A DNA stretch of 64,000 nt from Gammaproteobacteria bacterium (GCA_021773835.1 JAJFJQ010000062.1:124001-188000); one strand, 5' to 3'; counted from the stretch's first letter, positions 18,071 to 27,316 are shown. Numbers and translations: made by a program. Notes: generated by a model not told the origin, from the sequence alone.

Positions 18071-19750
18071 TTATTTTTTCGTTTTTTCCCACGTGTCGCG
18101 CAAAGTGACGGTGCGGTTATAGACCGGAGACTCGGCGCTATGCAGTCTCTCATCGGCACAAAAGTATCCCAAGCGCTCGAATTGATGATGGGTCCCCGGC
18201 GTAACGTCCGCCAGTCCCGGTTCAATCAAGGCTTCATCGACGATTTCAACTGAATTTGGGTTGAGGTGATCGCGGAAGTCGTCTGCAGCCGTTGGGTTTG
18301 GGATATCGAACAAGCGATCGAATAAGCGTATTTTTGCACGCTTCGCGAAACGTGCTGATACCCAGTGAATGGTGCCTTTTACCTTTCGACCGTCCGGTGC
18401 ATTGCCACCGCGAGATTCTGGGTCGTAGGTACAGTAAACAGTACTTAGTTCCCCTGTGTTCGGGTCGTGTTCGAGCCGCTCGCACGTTATGAGGTAGGCA
18501 TATCTTAATCGAACTTCACGACCGGGTGCCAAACGAAAAAACTTTTTGGGCGGGTTTTCAATGAAGTCGTCACGTTCGATGTACAGTTCCCGGGTGAACG
18601 CCAATTTACGACTGCCGAAGCTATCGTCCTTGGGATGGTTGGCGGCATCCAGTTCATCCACTACACCTTCGGGGTAGTTTTCAATGATTATCTTTAGCGG
18701 CCGTATGACGGCCATTGCGCGCGGCGCGCATCGGTCTAAATCGTTACGCACGCAGTTTTCCAGAACGCTAGCGTCGATGGTCGTTTGCTTTTTTGTGACA
18801 CCGACTCGGTCGCAGAAGTCTCGCAATGCGGCCGCGGTGTAGCCGCGACGACGCATACCTTTAATTGTCGGCATTCGCGGGTCGTCCCAACCATCCACAT
18901 GGCGTTCGGTAACCAGCGTGCTGAGATTTCGTTTACTGGTAATAGTGTAGTTAAGTTCGAGCCGAGCGAATTCTATTTGCTGGGGGTGGCATGGAACCGG
19001 CAGCTGGTCGAGCACCCAATCGTAGAGCGGACGGTGGTCTTCAAATTCTAAGGTGCACAAGGAGTGTGTGATCCCTTCGAGTGCATCCGAAATACAGTGC
19101 GTGTAGTCATACATTGGGTAGATCTTCCACCGCTCACCGGTACGGTGGTGCGTCGCCTTTCGGATCCGGTAGAGGGTCGGGTCTCGCAGATTAATATTAG
19201 GCGAGGCCATATCGATCTTAGCCCGCAGCACGTGGTCGCCATCCTCGAACTCGCCTGCTGCCATGCGTCGAAACAGATCGAGATTTTCTGCGACCGGGCG
19301 GTCCCGATAAGGACTTGCCTTACCGGCTTCAGTTAAGCTGCCTCTATATGTCCGGATTTCGTCGGCAGACATGCTATCGACGTACGCTTTGTCATTTTCG
19401 ATCAAATGGATAGCGTAGTCATAGAGCGCTTGAAAGTAGTCTGATGCGTGGCGTGTCGTCCCACCCCAATCAAATCCTAGCCAGCGGACGTCCTCGATGA
19501 TTGCTTCCTGGAATTCAATGCTCTCCTTTTCCGGATTCGTGTCGTCAAAGCGCAAGTTACATTTTCCACCGAAATCCAGCGCCGTTATGAAGTTTAAACA
19601 GATGGATTTGGCGTGGCCGATATGTAGGTAGCCATTCGGTTCCGGTGGAAAACGAGTCGTTAGGGCTCGATCGAGCCTTCCAGCCTCAATATCTGATTCG
19701 ATTATCGAGCGAATAAAGTTCGGTGTGCTTGGGGTCGATTCGTTTTCCAT
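18071..19750 (-). CDS. glnS: glutaminyl-tRNA synthetase
   Basis: Class I aminoacyl-tRNA synthetase charging tRNA-Gln. The start is placed at ATG 19750, giving an N-terminus M-E-N-E-S...N-F-I-R that aligns with known GlnS; the frame extends five codons further to a TTG. Length is 559 residues. The nucleotide-binding HIGH motif is intact (residues 43-46, within P-N-G-Y-L-H-I-G-H). The KMSKS-like loop reads T-S-K-R-N-L, so the usual Met is Thr. The C-terminal beta-barrels that bind the anticodon are present. GlnS is common in Gammaproteobacteria, in line with the proposed origin. Confidence 0.96.
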   Translation of the reverse strand: MENESTPSTPNFIRSIIESDIEAGRLDRALTTRFPPEPNGYLHIGHAKSICLNFITALDFGGKCNLRFDDTNPEKESIEFQEAIIEDVRWLGFDWGGTTRHASDYFQALYDYAIHLIENDKAYVDSMSADEIRTYRGSLTEAGKASPYRDRPVAENLDLFRRMAAGEFEDGDHVLRAKIDMASPNINLRDPTLYRIRKATHHRTGERWKIYPMYDYTHCISDALEGITHSLCTLEFEDHRPLYDWVLDQLPVPCHPQQIEFARLELNYTITSKRNLSTLVTERHVDGWDDPRMPTIKGMRRRGYTAAALRDFCDRVGVTKKQTTIDASVLENCVRNDLDRCAPRAMAVIRPLKIIIENYPEGVVDELDAANHPKDDSFGSRKLAFTRELYIERDDFIENPPKKFFRLAPGREVRLRYAYLITCERLEHDPNTGELSTVYCTYDPESRGGNAPDGRKVKGTIHWVSARFAKRAKIRLFDRLFDIPNPTAADDFRDHLNPNSVEIVDEALIEPGLADVTPGTHHQFERLGYFCADERLHSAESPVYNRTVTLRDTWEKTKK

Positions 19751-19765
19751 GATTACCGCGATCAA

Positions 19766-20182
19766 CTAAGGGTTGGGATTGCGACGGTAGCGGGCGTCAC
19801 GTGTCATTTAGTCGGCGAAATTACGCTTGGCGAGCGCCCGGTGAGCGAGCGTGAAGCACGATCCAACGCCACACCGCCGTACAGCAGGGGCGAATTTCCC
19901 CCAATCGCCGTGCTTAGCCATGAAGCCGGTCGAGGCCGCGGATTCTACCGTGTTAATACATTAGTTGCATTAGATAACTGGTTGAGCCAGAACAGAATAC
20001 GGTAAACTTCAGCAGACGAAGTTGAATTAGATGGTACAATCAAGGGTTCCGTCTGAGCGCCCCGTGCAAGCATTGGCTGAGGCGCGGCAAGTGGCATAGC
20101 ACAGAATTATTTGTCCTTATGGCACTGCAACGGTTAACGGAATGGTTAGCACCAAGTTGACGAAAATGAGTCTGACACCAAA
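19766..20182. other. 417-base intergenic region between glnS and the PilZ/DUF1631 gene
   Basis: This should hold the divergent promoters of glnS (minus) and of the gene at 20183 (plus), but I see no strong -35/-10 pair. An arm AAGCACG near 19855 is complementary to CGTGCTT near 19909, enclosing a GGGG/CCCC stem, so a structured RNA is possible on either strand. The same stretch contains a 37-codon minus-strand frame described separately. Confidence 0.4.
19808..19921 (-). CDS. doubtful 37-residue reading frame upstream of glnS
   Basis: ATG at 19921 (minus) to TAA at 19808-19810. The peptide starts M-A-K-H-G-D-W-G-K-F and ends A-K-R-N-F-A-D. It has no convincing Shine-Dalgarno, no membrane segment, and it overlaps a possible RNA secondary structure. 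It is listed only because it is the one uninterrupted small frame in this gap; it may be accidental. Confidence 0.15.
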   Translation of the reverse strand: MAKHGDWGKFAPAVRRCGVGSCFTLAHRALAKRNFAD

Positions 20183-23100
20183 ATGAACTCGAATGTGCCT
20201 ACTGGGGCCAGCGGCCGGGGCGCTGAACGGCGACGATATGTACGTCTGCCGATAAAATTGGACGCTCTCGTCGCCATCGACGGGCGGCCACCGATCCCAT
20301 GCACAGTACGCGATTTTTGCGTCGCCGGTATATTTGTCGCGGTGTCGCCTCAGCAATTACGATTGGTGAAGCCCCAGACGCCGGCGACCCTTTACTTCGC
20401 TTTGGTTGTAGAGGGCACACAACAAGATTTCCAGCTGTCGCTGACGATTTTCCGCGTCATCGGCGGGGGATTCGGCTGTGGGTTCGAATATGTCGATCCG
20501 CAAACGATTGCCTTACTGCAGAGTTTAGCCCAAAGCCTAAATCCACACGCTGTACCGCAACCAGGGGAGTCTCTATCACAGACGCAAAGTCGGTTTTCGC
20601 CGCGATTTGCAGAAGTGCAAAAACCACTCTCGGCAATCGTTCAGGAAACTGCTGAGCGAACGTGCGAGGAATTTCTGCGCGAAGTTAACGATGCCCTATT
20701 CATAAGCGCCCGCGACGCCGGTAACAATGTCGATGAGACCCGTTACCTAGACGGACAAAACGAGATGCGAGGGCGTGAGGACAGTATCAAGGCGAATATT
20801 CCCAAGCTACTGCTCAAGGGCGTGTCGATTCTGAACAGTCCCTTATCACTGCAAGAAGAGGAGGCTGAGACTACTGAATTGTCGGAATTGTCACTGATAG
20901 ACAAGGATGAATTCGAAGAGTTTCTCACGCTTTCGCAATTGGTCTCGGAACTTGAGCCGCGATTCAAAGACCCCTTATATGAATTGGACCGCAGATTTTC
21001 AGTTCTAGCTAACCGCGAGGTGGACGAAAGGTCGAATCCGATTGGGCCCGCGGTCGTCGGTGGCGCCTTTGCCGAAGAGCTAAAAAACCTGCAATCGGAT
21101 CGGGTTGCGGTAAACGTCATATACCGGACCTTACGTAAGGTGCTCGAGCCTAATCTCAACAAGCTCTATAAAGATGCGAATGCGTTGTTGGTTGAACATG
21201 GTGTCTTGCCGGTAGTCGAAAAGGAAAAGTCTAAATTTAAACGGCCGCCGGGCGCCGACACGGGGCATCCTGAACCACTCGATAGCACGCACGGCGATAC
21301 CAATCCACCAGAACTGGCGGAGCAAGCACCCAGCCAGACAGGGCAGCATGGCGAGTATCAGCAAGGCGCCGGACCGCAAGTGCACGCCGCCCCACCACCG
21401 CAAATGATTCCCGGCGCAAACATGCAAACGCCAGGGGCGGGCGGCGGCTTCGATGTCATCAACCCGGGCGGGTCGCCGGCAGTTGGTAATCACCCACAGC
21501 AAGGTGTGCCGCAAGGTCAGCCCGGCTACACCGGACAACCGGGTATGGCACCGCATCCCGGAATGGTGCAGCCAGGGGTCGTACAACCGGGCGCATTACC
21601 GCCAGGCGCGATTCAACCAGGAACAGTCCACCCAGGAGCGGTACAACCCGGTGCGGCACAACCAGGAGCGGTCCACCCAGGAGCGGTACAACCGGGGGCG
21701 ACCCCGCAGCCTGGAGCGGTACAACCCGGACAGGTCGGTGCCGCAGCGCCTGGTCAATTCGGTGCGCCCCAAGGCGGCGTTCAGGGCACCATCATGCCTG
21801 GCGGAATGGGGTTCGAAGCAACCTTCGGCGGTTTTGGCGGCGGTCCGGCTGTCTATGTGCCACCGTCACTGCAACAAGCGTATTCCGCCGCACAAACGCA
21901 AATGGCGCTCAGGCGTGAGTTGCTACCGGAATCTGCAAGTGAGGCGGTAACCTTAAATTCAGCTGCGCCTGCCTATGCGCCGCGACAAATCATCGATGGC
22001 CTAACCCAGCTACAGATGTCGCTAGCAAGTACCGCCGAACCGCAGATGCTCAATGTGCACAACATCAAGGATCGTATCGTCGAGGCGATAACGCGTGCGG
22101 GCGGTGACGTGGGGTCGATTGGGCAGAGTGAAAGTGACGCGATAGAAGTTATTGCGAATTTGTTCGAGGTTTTGATTGAAGACGCGCTGTTAACGGATAC
22201 GGCGAAATCGCATTTGACCAAATTGCAGGCGCCTGTACACAAGGCAGCATTGATGGACCCGGCGTTTTTTGAAGCGACAGATCACCCTGTCCGCCAGCTA
22301 TTAAATCGCGTGTCGATGCTACGTGATGGTCACTCGGAGGCAGGTAGCGCGCGTAACGCACGAGTCTCGGAGCTCGTTGGCCAAATTAATTCGGATTTTA
22401 CTCAGGATATGGATGTGCTGCGTCCGATCTTGTCAGAATTTGACCAGATCTTACGCGAGCAGCGAGATGCCTATGATGAAAACGTCGCGGACGTCGTCCG
22501 ATCGAGCGAAGAACAAGAAAGAATCTTGAGTTCTAGGCGCGAGAAGAACCTTGAAGCTACCGACTCGGGTGCTGCTGCTGCGCGGGATCTACCAGAGGAA
22601 TGGAATCGCTGGCTAGATCGAAGCAAATTACTTGAGGTCGGTGAGCGTCTGATCATGAACGCGAATACGAAAAAACCGTTCCTCGTGACGCTTGGGTGGG
22701 TTGGTCCGGACTACAATCCTTATGTATTCGTCGACGACACGGGCAATAAATCGTCCACCCTGACGTTACAGCAAGTGGCGATGTATCTTCGCCGTGGCAC
22801 CTTAAAGCAACTTATTGGCGAGGACGCCGGTGCGGTCGATCGGGCTTTATTTGGTGTGGTGAACCGAATGCATGGGGAGGTCGAGGCGCACGCAACTCAA
22901 GATGAATTGACGGATTTTCTGAACCGAAAGACTTTTTTGCAGGCAGTGGAACGAGATCTACCGGACCACTCGGTGACTTCGGGTCCGGTTTTATGTCAGA
23001 TAGCTATCGACAACCTGAAGGAGATCAATGATCGTCATGGTGTTGAAGCCGGCGATGCCGTCATCGGTATGATCGCGGAGGTTTTGCGGGAGACGATAAG

Positions 23101-24142
23101 CGCGAAATCGGTGAGTTTTGGACGCTTGGGCGGTAGCGAGATTGGGGTTTTTTGGCGCAAAGGCGGTGTGCAGAGCGCCTACAAAAAACTGCAGGCGTGT
23201 TTTGAGGCCTTTGTTAATCGAAGTATCGAGATTGAGGGTGAAACACTCACGGCAGTGGCCTACGCCGGCGTTACTCCTATCGAAGACGGGCTTACATCGG
23301 CTGAACAATTAATGAGTGTGATCGGAGAAGCTTGCGGCGTCGCGAAGTCCAGTAGCGATAAGGCGATATACGTTGCTGGAAGTGAAAATAAGTATCGTGA
23401 ACAGTTGGAACAAATGGTGTCGTATATCGGCAAGGCATACGACCGTGACAGGCTTGTTCTGTTGCACCAAACGGTAAAATCCTTAGTTGATGATAACGAT
23501 TTACCGGCGTTGCATATGGTTGTGACCGCGGAGGATCGCAACGGCAAATTAGTACCGCCAGGATTTTTTGCACAGGCACTTGCGAATTCTGATCGCGCGT
23601 TTGAAATCGATCAATGGATCTTGAGCAATACCTTTAAGTGGATGGCGGCGAATTCGGATGACATGGACAATTTCGCAGCCGTGATCATTCCGCTGTCGCA
23701 CCAAGCCGTAAAGCGGGATGACCTCTCAAACATCATAATCAACGAATTGATGGAGACAGCGGTGCCGCCAGGTAAAATATTTTTCGAAATCTCCGATAAG
23801 GACGCCATTACAAACGTCACAGAAATCGCCGAGCTTGTGCGTACACTCAAAGAATTTGGTTGCCGCTTCATACTGGATGAGTTTGGCAGTGGACAAGGAA
23901 ACTACGATTATGTGAAGGACCTTGCGGTTGATTTTGTAACGATACAATCAGCCTACGTCACGGAAGCTAGGCAGAATCAGAAGGATTTCGCGATGGCAAA
24001 ATCGATCAACGAGCTCGTTCATTTCATGGGCAAGAAAACCATCGGTAAACAAGACTCGGGTTCAGATGTGGTTGAAGTTTTGCGCGAGATTGGTGTCGAT
24101 TTTGTTTATGATCAATCGAAGACCAATCGCATCGCTGCATAG
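20183..24142 (+). CDS. PilZ-DUF1631-GGDEF-EAL multidomain protein with degenerate cyclic-di-GMP motifs
   Basis: 1319 residues. The N-terminal PilZ domain (about 15-115) has an R17-R-Y-V-R21 arginine motif, but D-F-C-V-A-G in place of (D/N)xSxxG. A helical region follows, then a Gly/Pro/Gln-rich linker (about 355-600) with Q-P-G-A-V-like repeats. DUF1631-type sequence follows, including the L-G-W-V-G-P-D-Y-N-P-Y-V-F near residue 835. The GGDEF domain has G-G-S-E-I near 982, so it should not make cyclic di-GMP. The EAL domain (about 1087-1319) lacks the EAL tripeptide and has D-E-F-G-S-G for DDFGTG, so hydrolysis is unlikely. It probably acts as a sensor or scaffold. Its stop codon abuts the next kinase's ATG. 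Confidence 0.88.
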   Translation: MNSNVPTGASGRGAERRRYVRLPIKLDALVAIDGRPPIPCTVRDFCVAGIFVAVSPQQLRLVKPQTPATLYFALVVEGTQQDFQLSLTIFRVIGGGFGCGFEYVDPQTIALLQSLAQSLNPHAVPQPGESLSQTQSRFSPRFAEVQKPLSAIVQETAERTCEEFLREVNDALFISARDAGNNVDETRYLDGQNEMRGREDSIKANIPKLLLKGVSILNSPLSLQEEEAETTELSELSLIDKDEFEEFLTLSQLVSELEPRFKDPLYELDRRFSVLANREVDERSNPIGPAVVGGAFAEELKNLQSDRVAVNVIYRTLRKVLEPNLNKLYKDANALLVEHGVLPVVEKEKSKFKRPPGADTGHPEPLDSTHGDTNPPELAEQAPSQTGQHGEYQQGAGPQVHAAPPPQMIPGANMQTPGAGGGFDVINPGGSPAVGNHPQQGVPQGQPGYTGQPGMAPHPGMVQPGVVQPGALPPGAIQPGTVHPGAVQPGAAQPGAVHPGAVQPGATPQPGAVQPGQVGAAAPGQFGAPQGGVQGTIMPGGMGFEATFGGFGGGPAVYVPPSLQQAYSAAQTQMALRRELLPESASEAVTLNSAAPAYAPRQIIDGLTQLQMSLASTAEPQMLNVHNIKDRIVEAITRAGGDVGSIGQSESDAIEVIANLFEVLIEDALLTDTAKSHLTKLQAPVHKAALMDPAFFEATDHPVRQLLNRVSMLRDGHSEAGSARNARVSELVGQINSDFTQDMDVLRPILSEFDQILREQRDAYDENVADVVRSSEEQERILSSRREKNLEATDSGAAAARDLPEEWNRWLDRSKLLEVGERLIMNANTKKPFLVTLGWVGPDYNPYVFVDDTGNKSSTLTLQQVAMYLRRGTLKQLIGEDAGAVDRALFGVVNRMHGEVEAHATQDELTDFLNRKTFLQAVERDLPDHSVTSGPVLCQIAIDNLKEINDRHGVEAGDAVIGMIAEVLRETISAKSVSFGRLGGSEIGVFWRKGGVQSAYKKLQACFEAFVNRSIEIEGETLTAVAYAGVTPIEDGLTSAEQLMSVIGEACGVAKSSSDKAIYVAGSENKYREQLEQMVSYIGKAYDRDRLVLLHQTVKSLVDDNDLPALHMVVTAEDRNGKLVPPGFFAQALANSDRAFEIDQWILSNTFKWMAANSDDMDNFAAVIIPLSHQAVKRDDLSNIIINELMETAVPPGKIFFEISDKDAITNVTEIAELVRTLKEFGCRFILDEFGSGQGNYDYVKDLAVDFVTIQSAYVTEARQNQKDFAMAKSINELVHFMGKKTIGKQDSGSDVVEVLREIGVDFVYDQSKTNRIAA
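21534..21745 (+). repeat. in-frame tandem repeats coding for Q/H-P-G-A-V units
   Basis: Imperfect 15-base units of the type CCAGGAGCGGTACAA, with variants, recur about a dozen times and encode P-G-(A/V/T)-(V/L/I/A)-(Q/H). Stretches around 21626-21700 repeat nearly identically, as expected for a minisatellite that can gain or lose units by slippage. Because the unit is a multiple of three the reading frame survives length changes. The encoded segment is a flexible linker between the PilZ part and the C-terminal domains. Confidence 0.8.
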
Positions 24143-25426
24143 ATGAGTGAACTACCGCCAAAAATCGGCAAGTACGACGTAGTCGACGTACTTGGTAAAG
24201 GCTCGATGGGGATCGTTTATCGCGGACACGACGCCTACGTCGATCGCCCGGTCGCGATCAAGCTCGCGACCAACGCCGACTCTGGCGATGAAAGTGCCAG
24301 TATGGCAAAACGAATGTTCGTCAACGAAGCCCGATCAGCGGGTCGCCTCGACCATCCGAACGTCCTAAAAGTTTACGAAGCTGGAGAGGAGAATGGCCAG
24401 CCGTATATGGTGATGGAATATATCGCCGGCGGGGACACGCTACGTAGCTACTGCAAACCAGACGACTTGTTGCCGATACCAACCGTCGTGAAGTTGATCC
24501 GAGAATCGGCAGATGCGCTTAATTACGCCCACGAGCAAGGTGTGCTGCATCGGGATATTAAGCCGGCGAATATAATGCTGACCCAGGATGGCGTAGCTAA
24601 ATTGGGTGATTTTGGCATCGCGAAACGACTGGGGGTCGATCAAACTCAGATTATTGGGTGGTTTGGTTCGCCGTTATATATGTCGCCCGAACAAGCCCAG
24701 GATGCAGAAATAACGTCACAATCGGATATCTTTTCCTTGGGGTCGGTGTTCTACGAAATGCTTGCCGGGGTACCCCCTTTTGCCGCGAAAGGTCTGACCG
24801 GCCTCATTCAAAAAGTTTGTCAGGAAGATCCGAAGCCACTGACTGAAGTACGCGAGGAAATACCGCAGCAGTTGTGGCGTGTCGTCAGCAAGATGCTGCA
24901 AAAAGAACTCAACAAGCGCTATAAGACCGGCGCCGCTCTAGTAACGGATCTCGATGAGGTGCTTGAAGCGCTCGAACACGAGTCGCTGGTGCTCACCGAC
25001 GAACAGAAGCTCGAACGAATGTCGGGACTTACCTTCTTTCAGGATTTCTCTGCGGGTGAATTAAAGGAAATCATTAAGGTTGCCGGTTGGCGCCGTTTTG
25101 ACGCGGGCGATGCGATTTTTGCCGAGAATGACAAAGAGAAGGCGTTCTACGTCGTCGCTGACGGTTCGGTCTCGGTCAAGATCAATGGCGTGCAGATAAG
25201 TGAACTCGACACCGGCGAGTGCTTTGGAGAAATGGAATATTTATCGGATACCGGCCGCACTGCGGCTGTGACTGCGAATCGGGAGACGATTGCGATCGTA
25301 GTCGAACGCGATTTCAAAGAATGGGCATCGCTACCGTGCCAGCTGCGTTTTAATCGTGTCTTTCAGAACGTTTTGATTTCTCGCTTGAAGGAGACGAGTA
25401 AGGCGCTCGCACGTGCTTCAAGCTGA
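24143..25426 (+). CDS. soluble Ser/Thr protein kinase with C-terminal cyclic-nucleotide-binding domain (paralogue 3)
   Basis: 427 residues. Kinase domain about 9-270: L-G-K-G-S-M-G-I-V loop, K40, H136-R-D-I-K-P-A-N, and here a normal D156-F-G followed by I-A-K-R, unlike the DFS of the other two. The cNMP domain is at about 295-410, with F-G-E-M-E-Y-L and R-T-A-A-V, so the ligand-binding Glu and Arg are kept. The ATG follows directly after the TAG of the PilZ/DUF1631 gene, so translation is probably coupled and the two proteins likely work together. No membrane segment is visible. The gene converges with the isocitrate dehydrogenase gene 84 bases downstream. Confidence 0.93.
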   Translation: MSELPPKIGKYDVVDVLGKGSMGIVYRGHDAYVDRPVAIKLATNADSGDESASMAKRMFVNEARSAGRLDHPNVLKVYEAGEENGQPYMVMEYIAGGDTLRSYCKPDDLLPIPTVVKLIRESADALNYAHEQGVLHRDIKPANIMLTQDGVAKLGDFGIAKRLGVDQTQIIGWFGSPLYMSPEQAQDAEITSQSDIFSLGSVFYEMLAGVPPFAAKGLTGLIQKVCQEDPKPLTEVREEIPQQLWRVVSKMLQKELNKRYKTGAALVTDLDEVLEALEHESLVLTDEQKLERMSGLTFFQDFSAGELKEIIKVAGWRRFDAGDAIFAENDKEKAFYVVADGSVSVKINGVQISELDTGECFGEMEYLSDTGRTAAVTANRETIAIVVERDFKEWASLPCQLRFNRVFQNVLISRLKETSKALARASS

Positions 25427-25510
25427 CGACGTGATCTACTCGGCTTGGTTAATTCGGCAGTACTTGCGCAACCGGGCCTAAACTCTCTTAAGCATAAGCT
25501 AGGTCACCGA

Positions 25511-26539
25511 TCACAATCGATCGATGACGGCCTTGGCGAAATCGGTCGTCGACAATTTACCACCGAGGTCTCGCGTCCGGGTAGATGGGGTTTGTAAGGT
25601 TTGCGTGATTGCATGGCGCAGTCGGTTACCCATGTCGCTTAAATCGCAATGATCGAACATCATCGCGGCCGCTAGGAGCAACGCGGTTGGGTTGGCGATG
25701 TTTTGCCCGGCGATATCAGGGGCCGAGCCGTGTACGGCCTCGAACATCGCTGCATCCTCGCCAATATTGGCGCCCGGGGCGAGCCCGAGCCCGCCAATGA
25801 TTCCGGCGATCTCGTCCGACAGAATGTCACCGAACATATTGGTCGTTAGGATGATATCGAATTGCGACGGGTTTAGGACGAGCTGCATCGCACAGTTGTC
25901 GACGATACGTTCCTCTAGCTCGACTTTACCTGCATAGGCGGCGCTGACATTGGTTACGGTCTCGAGAAATAAGCCCGTTAATTTCTTGAGAATATTTGCC
26001 TTATGAACGACTGTTACTTTTTGGCGGTTCGTGCGAAGTGCGTATTCGAATGCAAACTTCGCGATGCGCGTGCAATTTTCGCGTGTTAGAAATCCAGACG
26101 CTTCGGCAACGGCGCGTGGATCGTCGCCGATCGGGATGAAGTGTTCTACGCCGACATAAAAGCCGCCGGTATTTTCTCGGATCAACACGACGTCGACGTC
26201 GGTGAACCGTCCGTCAGGGATGAGTGATAGACCCGGGCGCACGTTGGCGTACAGTTGTAAGGCTTCGCGCAGACGCACGTTGACCGAACGAAAGCCGGAG
26301 CCGACCGGGGTTGTTAGCGGACCTTTAAGTGCGAGCTTGGTTTCACGCATGTTCGCGAGCGTGGTCTCAGGCAGGGGATCGCCGCCTCGTTCGATTGCGA
26401 CCAGTCCGGCTGTCTGCTCGCGCCAATCGAATGGTGCTTTCATCGCATCGAGGATGTGTAGCGCCGCGTCGACGATTTCTGGCCCGATGCCGTCGCCTCG
26501 AATGAGCGTGCAGGGAATTTTCTCGGTATGTGTCGTCAT
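25511..26539 (-). CDS. NAD-type isocitrate dehydrogenase (isocitrate/isopropylmalate dehydrogenase family)
   Basis: 342-residue beta-decarboxylating dehydrogenase. The start has I-R-G-D-G-I-G-P-E-I. The substrate helix reads S-V-N-V-R-L-R-E-A-L-Q-L-Y-A-N-V-R-P, and the catalytic region R-E-N-T-G-G-F-Y-V-G-V-E-H. The family signature is N-M-F-G-D-I-L-S-D-E, followed by E-A-V-H-G-S-A-P-D-I-A-G-Q. Y-A-N-V-R-P and R-E-N-T favour isocitrate over 3-isopropylmalate (which has R-E-L-T), and the short length fits the NAD-dependent, mitochondrial-like class. The exact substrate and cofactor are inferred from motifs. The gene is divergent from lexA across a 162-base gap. Confidence 0.88.
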   Translation of the reverse strand: MTTHTEKIPCTLIRGDGIGPEIVDAALHILDAMKAPFDWREQTAGLVAIERGGDPLPETTLANMRETKLALKGPLTTPVGSGFRSVNVRLREALQLYANVRPGLSLIPDGRFTDVDVVLIRENTGGFYVGVEHFIPIGDDPRAVAEASGFLTRENCTRIAKFAFEYALRTNRQKVTVVHKANILKKLTGLFLETVTNVSAAYAGKVELEERIVDNCAMQLVLNPSQFDIILTTNMFGDILSDEIAGIIGGLGLAPGANIGEDAAMFEAVHGSAPDIAGQNIANPTALLLAAAMMFDHCDLSDMGNRLRHAITQTLQTPSTRTRDLGGKLSTTDFAKAVIDRL

Positions 26540-26641
26540 TCTCGATGGCCTAGGTGTTTGCGGCGGTGGGCGAGTATAACTGATGATGGCCGCCGACTCC
26601 GGATCGGGCTCTCGGGCACCGGCCTGCGAAGCCTATAAGCT

Positions 26642-26669
26642 ATTGCCAAATTAAATTAGCTGTATATAA
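26642..26669 (+). promoter_or_regulatory. sigma-70 promoter of lexA
   Basis: TTGCCA (26642-26647) and TATAAT (26664-26669) are separated by 16 bases, a good sigma-70 promoter about 30 bases before the lexA ATG. The -10 lies inside the first LexA box, so repressor binding would block RNA polymerase. Prediction from sequence only. Confidence 0.7.
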
Positions 26670-26674
26670 TTACA
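26659..26674 (+). promoter_or_regulatory. LexA box 1 (CTGT-ATATAATT-ACAG)
   Basis: Perfect match to the gammaproteobacterial SOS consensus CTGT-N8-ACAG, with an AT-rich core as in strong operators. It covers the lexA -10 hexamer and directly abuts the second box. Confidence 0.92.
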
Positions 26675-26690
26675 GCTGTATATCGACACA
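26675..26690 (+). promoter_or_regulatory. LexA box 2 (CTGT-ATATCGAC-ACAG)
   Basis: Second perfect CTGT-N8-ACAG operator, starting on the base after box 1 ends, over the expected transcription start. The 16-base centre-to-centre spacing resembles the double operator of enterobacterial lexA (there slightly farther apart). Together they indicate autoregulated lexA and SOS induction of the downstream imuA-imuB. Confidence 0.92.
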
Positions 26691-26701
26691 GCTGAATACA
26701 T

Positions 26702-27316
26702 ATGGCTATCAAACTAACGGCGCGCCAGACGCAGGTCCTAGAACTCATTAGAACGAGTATTGCCGGCAGTGGCTTACCACCGACTCGAGCGGAAATTGCC
26801 GAGGCTTTAGGCTTTCGCTCGGCCAATGCAGCAGAGGATCATCTCCGGGCACTGGCGCGTAAAGGGGCGATCGAACTATTACCTGGTGCTTCCCGTGGGA
26901 TCCGTCTTACAGAGGCTTATATGGAGCGTTTGGAGTTGCCAGTGATAGGGCAGGTCGCCGCTGGCCACCCCATTCTCGCCACCGAGCATATCGAAGCGCG
27001 GCACCAAGTTGATCCCGATTTATTTAAACCACGGGCAGACTATTTGCTACGTGTTAAAGGAATGAGCATGTGCGAGGTCGGTATCTTGGATGGTGATTTG
27101 CTCGCTGTACACGCAACGCCGGAGGCCCGTAACGGCCAAATTGTGGTTGCAAGGCTGGACGACGAGGTAACGGTGAAACGATTCAAGCGGCAAGGGAGCC
27201 GTGTGTGGTTACTGCCCGAAAATACGGCATTCGACCCGCTCGAAGTCGATCTAAAGCATCAAGCTTTGGCGATCGAAGGTTTGGGCGTCGGTGTTTTAAG
27301 AACCCAGGCGAAGTGA
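26702..27316 (+). CDS. lexA: LexA repressor, SOS regulator and self-cleaving protease
   Basis: 204 residues. The N-terminal winged helix (about 1-70) starts L-T-A-R-Q-T-Q-V-L and contains the recognition helix around F-R-S-A-N-A-A. The RecA-stimulated cleavage site is Ala87-Gly88 in V-A-A-G-H-P. The S24-type protease has nucleophile Ser122 in G-M-S-M and general base Lys159 in E-V-T-V-K-R. Length and motifs match gammaproteobacterial LexA. It is preceded by two abutting LexA boxes and followed by imuA after 75 bases, so mutagenic repair genes share the SOS promoter. Confidence 0.97.
   Translation: MAIKLTARQTQVLELIRTSIAGSGLPPTRAEIAEALGFRSANAAEDHLRALARKGAIELLPGASRGIRLTEAYMERLELPVIGQVAAGHPILATEHIEARHQVDPDLFKPRADYLLRVKGMSMCEVGILDGDLLAVHATPEARNGQIVVARLDDEVTVKRFKRQGSRVWLLPENTAFDPLEVDLKHQALAIEGLGVGVLRTQAK

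Noticed and set aside
21534-21745. Regular repeats suggesting a CRISPR array
   Set aside because: Units are contiguous, without spacers, and in frame within a coding sequence; no cas genes are present.
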